Positions 42,501 to 43,151 of a stretch of DNA of 43,151 bases are shown here, piece after piece. The DNA comes from Frankia sp. AiPa1. Its GTDB lineage: Bacteria; Actinomycetota; Actinomycetes; Frankiales; Frankiaceae. Both the position numbers and the translations under genes were made by a program. Location: the NCBI RefSeq assembly GCF_023243075.1, contig NZ_JALKFZ020000191.1, positions 1 through 43,151 of the forward strand, in the 5' to 3' direction. How positions within the stretch are numbered: the first letter of the stretch is position 1; the number at the start of each line of letters is the position of its first letter. The notes under the pieces are model-generated. The model saw only the letters and a program-made list of their open reading frames with translations. It made no database searches and was not told the origin of the DNA.

Positions 42501-43151
42501 CCCTCCAGCAGATCCCCGGGCCGGAACTGGCCGCCCCGCCCGTGGACGGCGACCAGACCGGCCGCGCCCGCGGACATGACCGGATGCGGGTACGGGTGCG
42601 GGGCGTCCCGTGGGGAGTGTGGATCTTCGGCGGGCTGGCCGTGGCGCTCGTGCTGCTCGGCGCCGTCGGACCGTACCTGGTCGGGGATGTCACGACGAAC
42701 GTGATGTCCCGGCGGATGCTCTCGCCCGGTAGCGGCGGACATCTACTCGGCACCGACGGGCAGGGCCGCGACGTGCTGGCCCGGGTGGTCGCCGGGGCAC
42801 GGCCGAGCATGATCTCAGCGCTGCTGCCGGTCGCCGTCGCCGGGATCGTCGGCGGGGGGCTGGGCATCGGCGCCGGGCTCGCCCCACGCCGGGTGCACGC
42901 CCTGGTGATGCGGACCCTCGACGTCCTCTACGCCTTCCCGGCGGTGCTGCTGGCCATCGCGATCGCCGCCGCGCTCGGGCCGGGCACGACCACCACGGTG
43001 ATCTCGCTGTCGGTGGTGCTGGTCCCGCCGCTCGCCCGGATCACCGAGGCCGAGACGATCCGGCTGACCGGCATGGACTTCATGGCCGCCGCCCGGGCCA
43101 GCGGCGCCGGGCCGGTCGCCATCGCCGGCCGGCAGGTGCTGCCGAACGTCG
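42497..43151 (+). CDS. DppC-type ABC transporter permease (cut by window end)
   Basis: The first 218 codons of a DppC-type permease run to the right edge without a stop. After a cytoplasmic tail of about 38 residues, the first membrane span reads WGVWIFGGLAVALVLLGAVG. The HLLGTDGQGRDVLARVV motif, diagnostic of DppC/OppC, follows near residue 86, then spans with ALVMRTLDVLYAFPAVLLAI. The EAA loop MDFMAAARASGAGPVAIAGR stands at the edge. ATG 42497 overlaps the dppB stop by four bases (ATGA). It pairs with the DppB-type gene to form the membrane channel; the last third of the protein is missing here. Confidence 0.9.
   Translation, partial: MTLQQIPGPELAAPPVDGDQTGRARGHDRMRVRVRGVPWGVWIFGGLAVALVLLGAVGPYLVGDVTTNVMSRRMLSPGSGGHLLGTDGQGRDVLARVVAGARPSMISALLPVAVAGIVGGGLGIGAGLAPRRVHALVMRTLDVLYAFPAVLLAIAIAAALGPGTTTTVISLSVVLVPPLARITEAETIRLTGMDFMAAARASGAGPVAIAGRQVLPNV

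Overview
The window is high-GC DNA with GTG/TTG starts, many ATGA-type overlaps and actinomycete-type protein families. It fits a filamentous actinobacterium, plausibly Frankia or a relative; the genus is an inference from gene content, not demonstrated. The first 72 bases are an unbroken run of C, which looks like an assembly or padding artefact. The last gene runs off the right edge.

Left part (0.1-8.4 kb, + strand): a class I lanthipeptide maturation operon. It holds a full-length LanB dehydratase, a LanC cyclase, a protein joining a second LanB-type elimination domain to a protein-isoaspartate-type methyltransferase (FxLD/LanS type), and an unrecognised, probably helical protein. No precursor peptide is visible; it may lie left of the C run. 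Meeting this operon tail to tail is a minus-strand trio (8.3-11.9 kb): circularly permuted ATP-grasp protein, alpha-E protein and transglutaminase-like protease, a known predicted peptide-ligation/proteolysis module. Then on + come an NDP-sugar dehydratase-like protein with an altered catalytic triplet, a Ser/Thr kinase-WD40 receptor and an Rpn-like nuclease-family protein.

Middle (16.8-27.6 kb, mostly minus): glycogen/maltosyl-phosphate genes glgC and glgA(GlgM type); a single-chain, two-half ABC exporter with one degenerate and one canonical ATP site; an SsuD-like flavin monooxygenase preceded by a cysteine-ending leader peptide that resembles sulfur-responsive attenuators; and a MarR regulator followed by a divergent SDR, with a 17-bp-arm perfect palindrome between them.

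Catabolic block (27.7-35.6 kb): two amidohydrolase-2 family enzymes flank a divergent GntR regulator, followed by a CBS protein, a two-subunit MaoC-type hydratase, a VapC/Phd-type toxin-antitoxin pair with a 10-bp-phased operator array, a small methyltransferase and an aldehyde dehydrogenase. Together they suggest CoA-linked breakdown of an unknown acid or ring compound.

Right part (36-43 kb, +): a 1160-residue protein fusing a STAND-type P-loop NTPase, a TPR-like superhelix and an APH/choline-kinase-like phosphotransferase. This is the most unusual gene here. It is followed by a single reading frame carrying two complete GntR-UTRA repressors joined by a (Ser-His-Gln)7 linker. That frame is translationally coupled to DppB/DppC-type peptide permeases.
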